In this document: positions 48,040 to 48,111 of the stretch, piece by piece
How the letters are laid out: each line of letters starts with the position of its first letter
Position numbering within the stretch: position 1 is the first letter of the stretch
Assembly (NCBI GenBank): GCA_000437315.1
Contig: FR899412.1
Coordinates: 1-48,111 of the forward strand
DNA: 48,111 bases
Source of the DNA: Mycoplasma sp. CAG:472
GTDB taxonomy: Bacteria; Bacillota_I; Bacilli_A; RF39; UBA660
Direction of reading: 5' to 3'
Made by a program: the position numbers and the translations under genes
Notes under the pieces: model-generated
The model's input: only the letters and a program-made list of their open reading frames with translations
Database searches by the model: none
What the model was told of the DNA's origin: nothing

Positions 48040-48111
48040 ATGTAAATATATTATATTCGTACTTGAAAATATATCAAAATAATGATTAAATTATTATAGA
48101 TAGAATAAAGG

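Noticed and set aside
1..48111. CRISPR array
   Set aside because: No regularly spaced repeats with unique spacers were seen on either strand; repeats found are the 22/60-bp RhuM junctions, the 75-bp blocks and short hairpins.

Overview
The window is a stretch of a very AT-rich (by eye well under 30% G+C) Gram-positive chromosome. Gene order and protein similarity point to an uncultured, probably gut-dwelling member of class Bacilli near the Mollicutes/Erysipelotrichia border. Short Shine-Dalgarno sites (GGAGG), TTGACA/TATAAT promoters with a TGn extension, T-run hairpin terminators and TAATG/ATGA gene overlaps are everywhere. TGA is a normal stop, so this is not a code-4 mollicute. Two genes tie the organism to endospore formation: a CotE-like spore coat protein and an uninterrupted pro-sigma-K gene.

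Layout. 1-4.6 kb: surface proteins, including a pilin-leader protein with Ig-like and Cys-rich parts and a truncated paralogue. 4.6-9.4 kb: AI-2E-type permease, rplS with leader, lepB, tag, a PspC protein and a chain of four overlapping small genes of mostly unknown role. 9.4-15.3 kb: serine hydrolase, gmk, a metal-responsive cadC-cadA pair and a DUF1697 gene. 15.3-23.6 kb: two tandem RhuM-family genes inserted against the 5' end of rbgA, followed by the overlapping chain rbgA-rnhB-ltaS-topA. 23.6-26.6 kb: two paralogous surface proteins whose 3' ends share a 75-bp hypervariable block, with a third free-standing copy between them. 26.6-32.1 kb: membrane protein plus amidoligase, mtnN, a phosphoesterase and an unusual sigma-70 protein. 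32.2-38.6 kb: cotE, a PD-(D/E)XK nuclease, rpsP-khpA, sigK, and a small UvrD-type helicase. 38.6-40.5 kb: a possible small peptide locus with complementary UTRs, a Nudix gene, tRNA-Val, tRNA-Thr and an integrase remnant. 40.5-48.1 kb: rpmG, efp, a third surface protein, a broken fic gene, rplU-prp-rpmA-(unknown)-obg, a DUF192 gene and a last surface protein.

How it fits together. Housekeeping translation and ribosome-assembly genes (rplS, rpsP-khpA, rpmG-efp, rplU-prp-rpmA-obg, rbgA) form the backbone. Between them sit accessory blocks of exported, membrane-anchored, Cys-rich proteins. The most interesting signal is localised diversification of the surface proteins: equal-length 75-bp blocks of raised G+C embedded in otherwise almost identical paralogues, a free-standing AAC/AAT-rich copy, and a 20-bp perfect inverted repeat just upstream of the first gene. 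This resembles a diversity-generating retroelement or cassette system, but no reverse transcriptase is in the window. Other leads are the RhuM cassettes flanked by direct repeats that recreate the rbgA start, a sigma-K-like promoter in front of cotE, and the 49-residue hydrophobic peptide gene.
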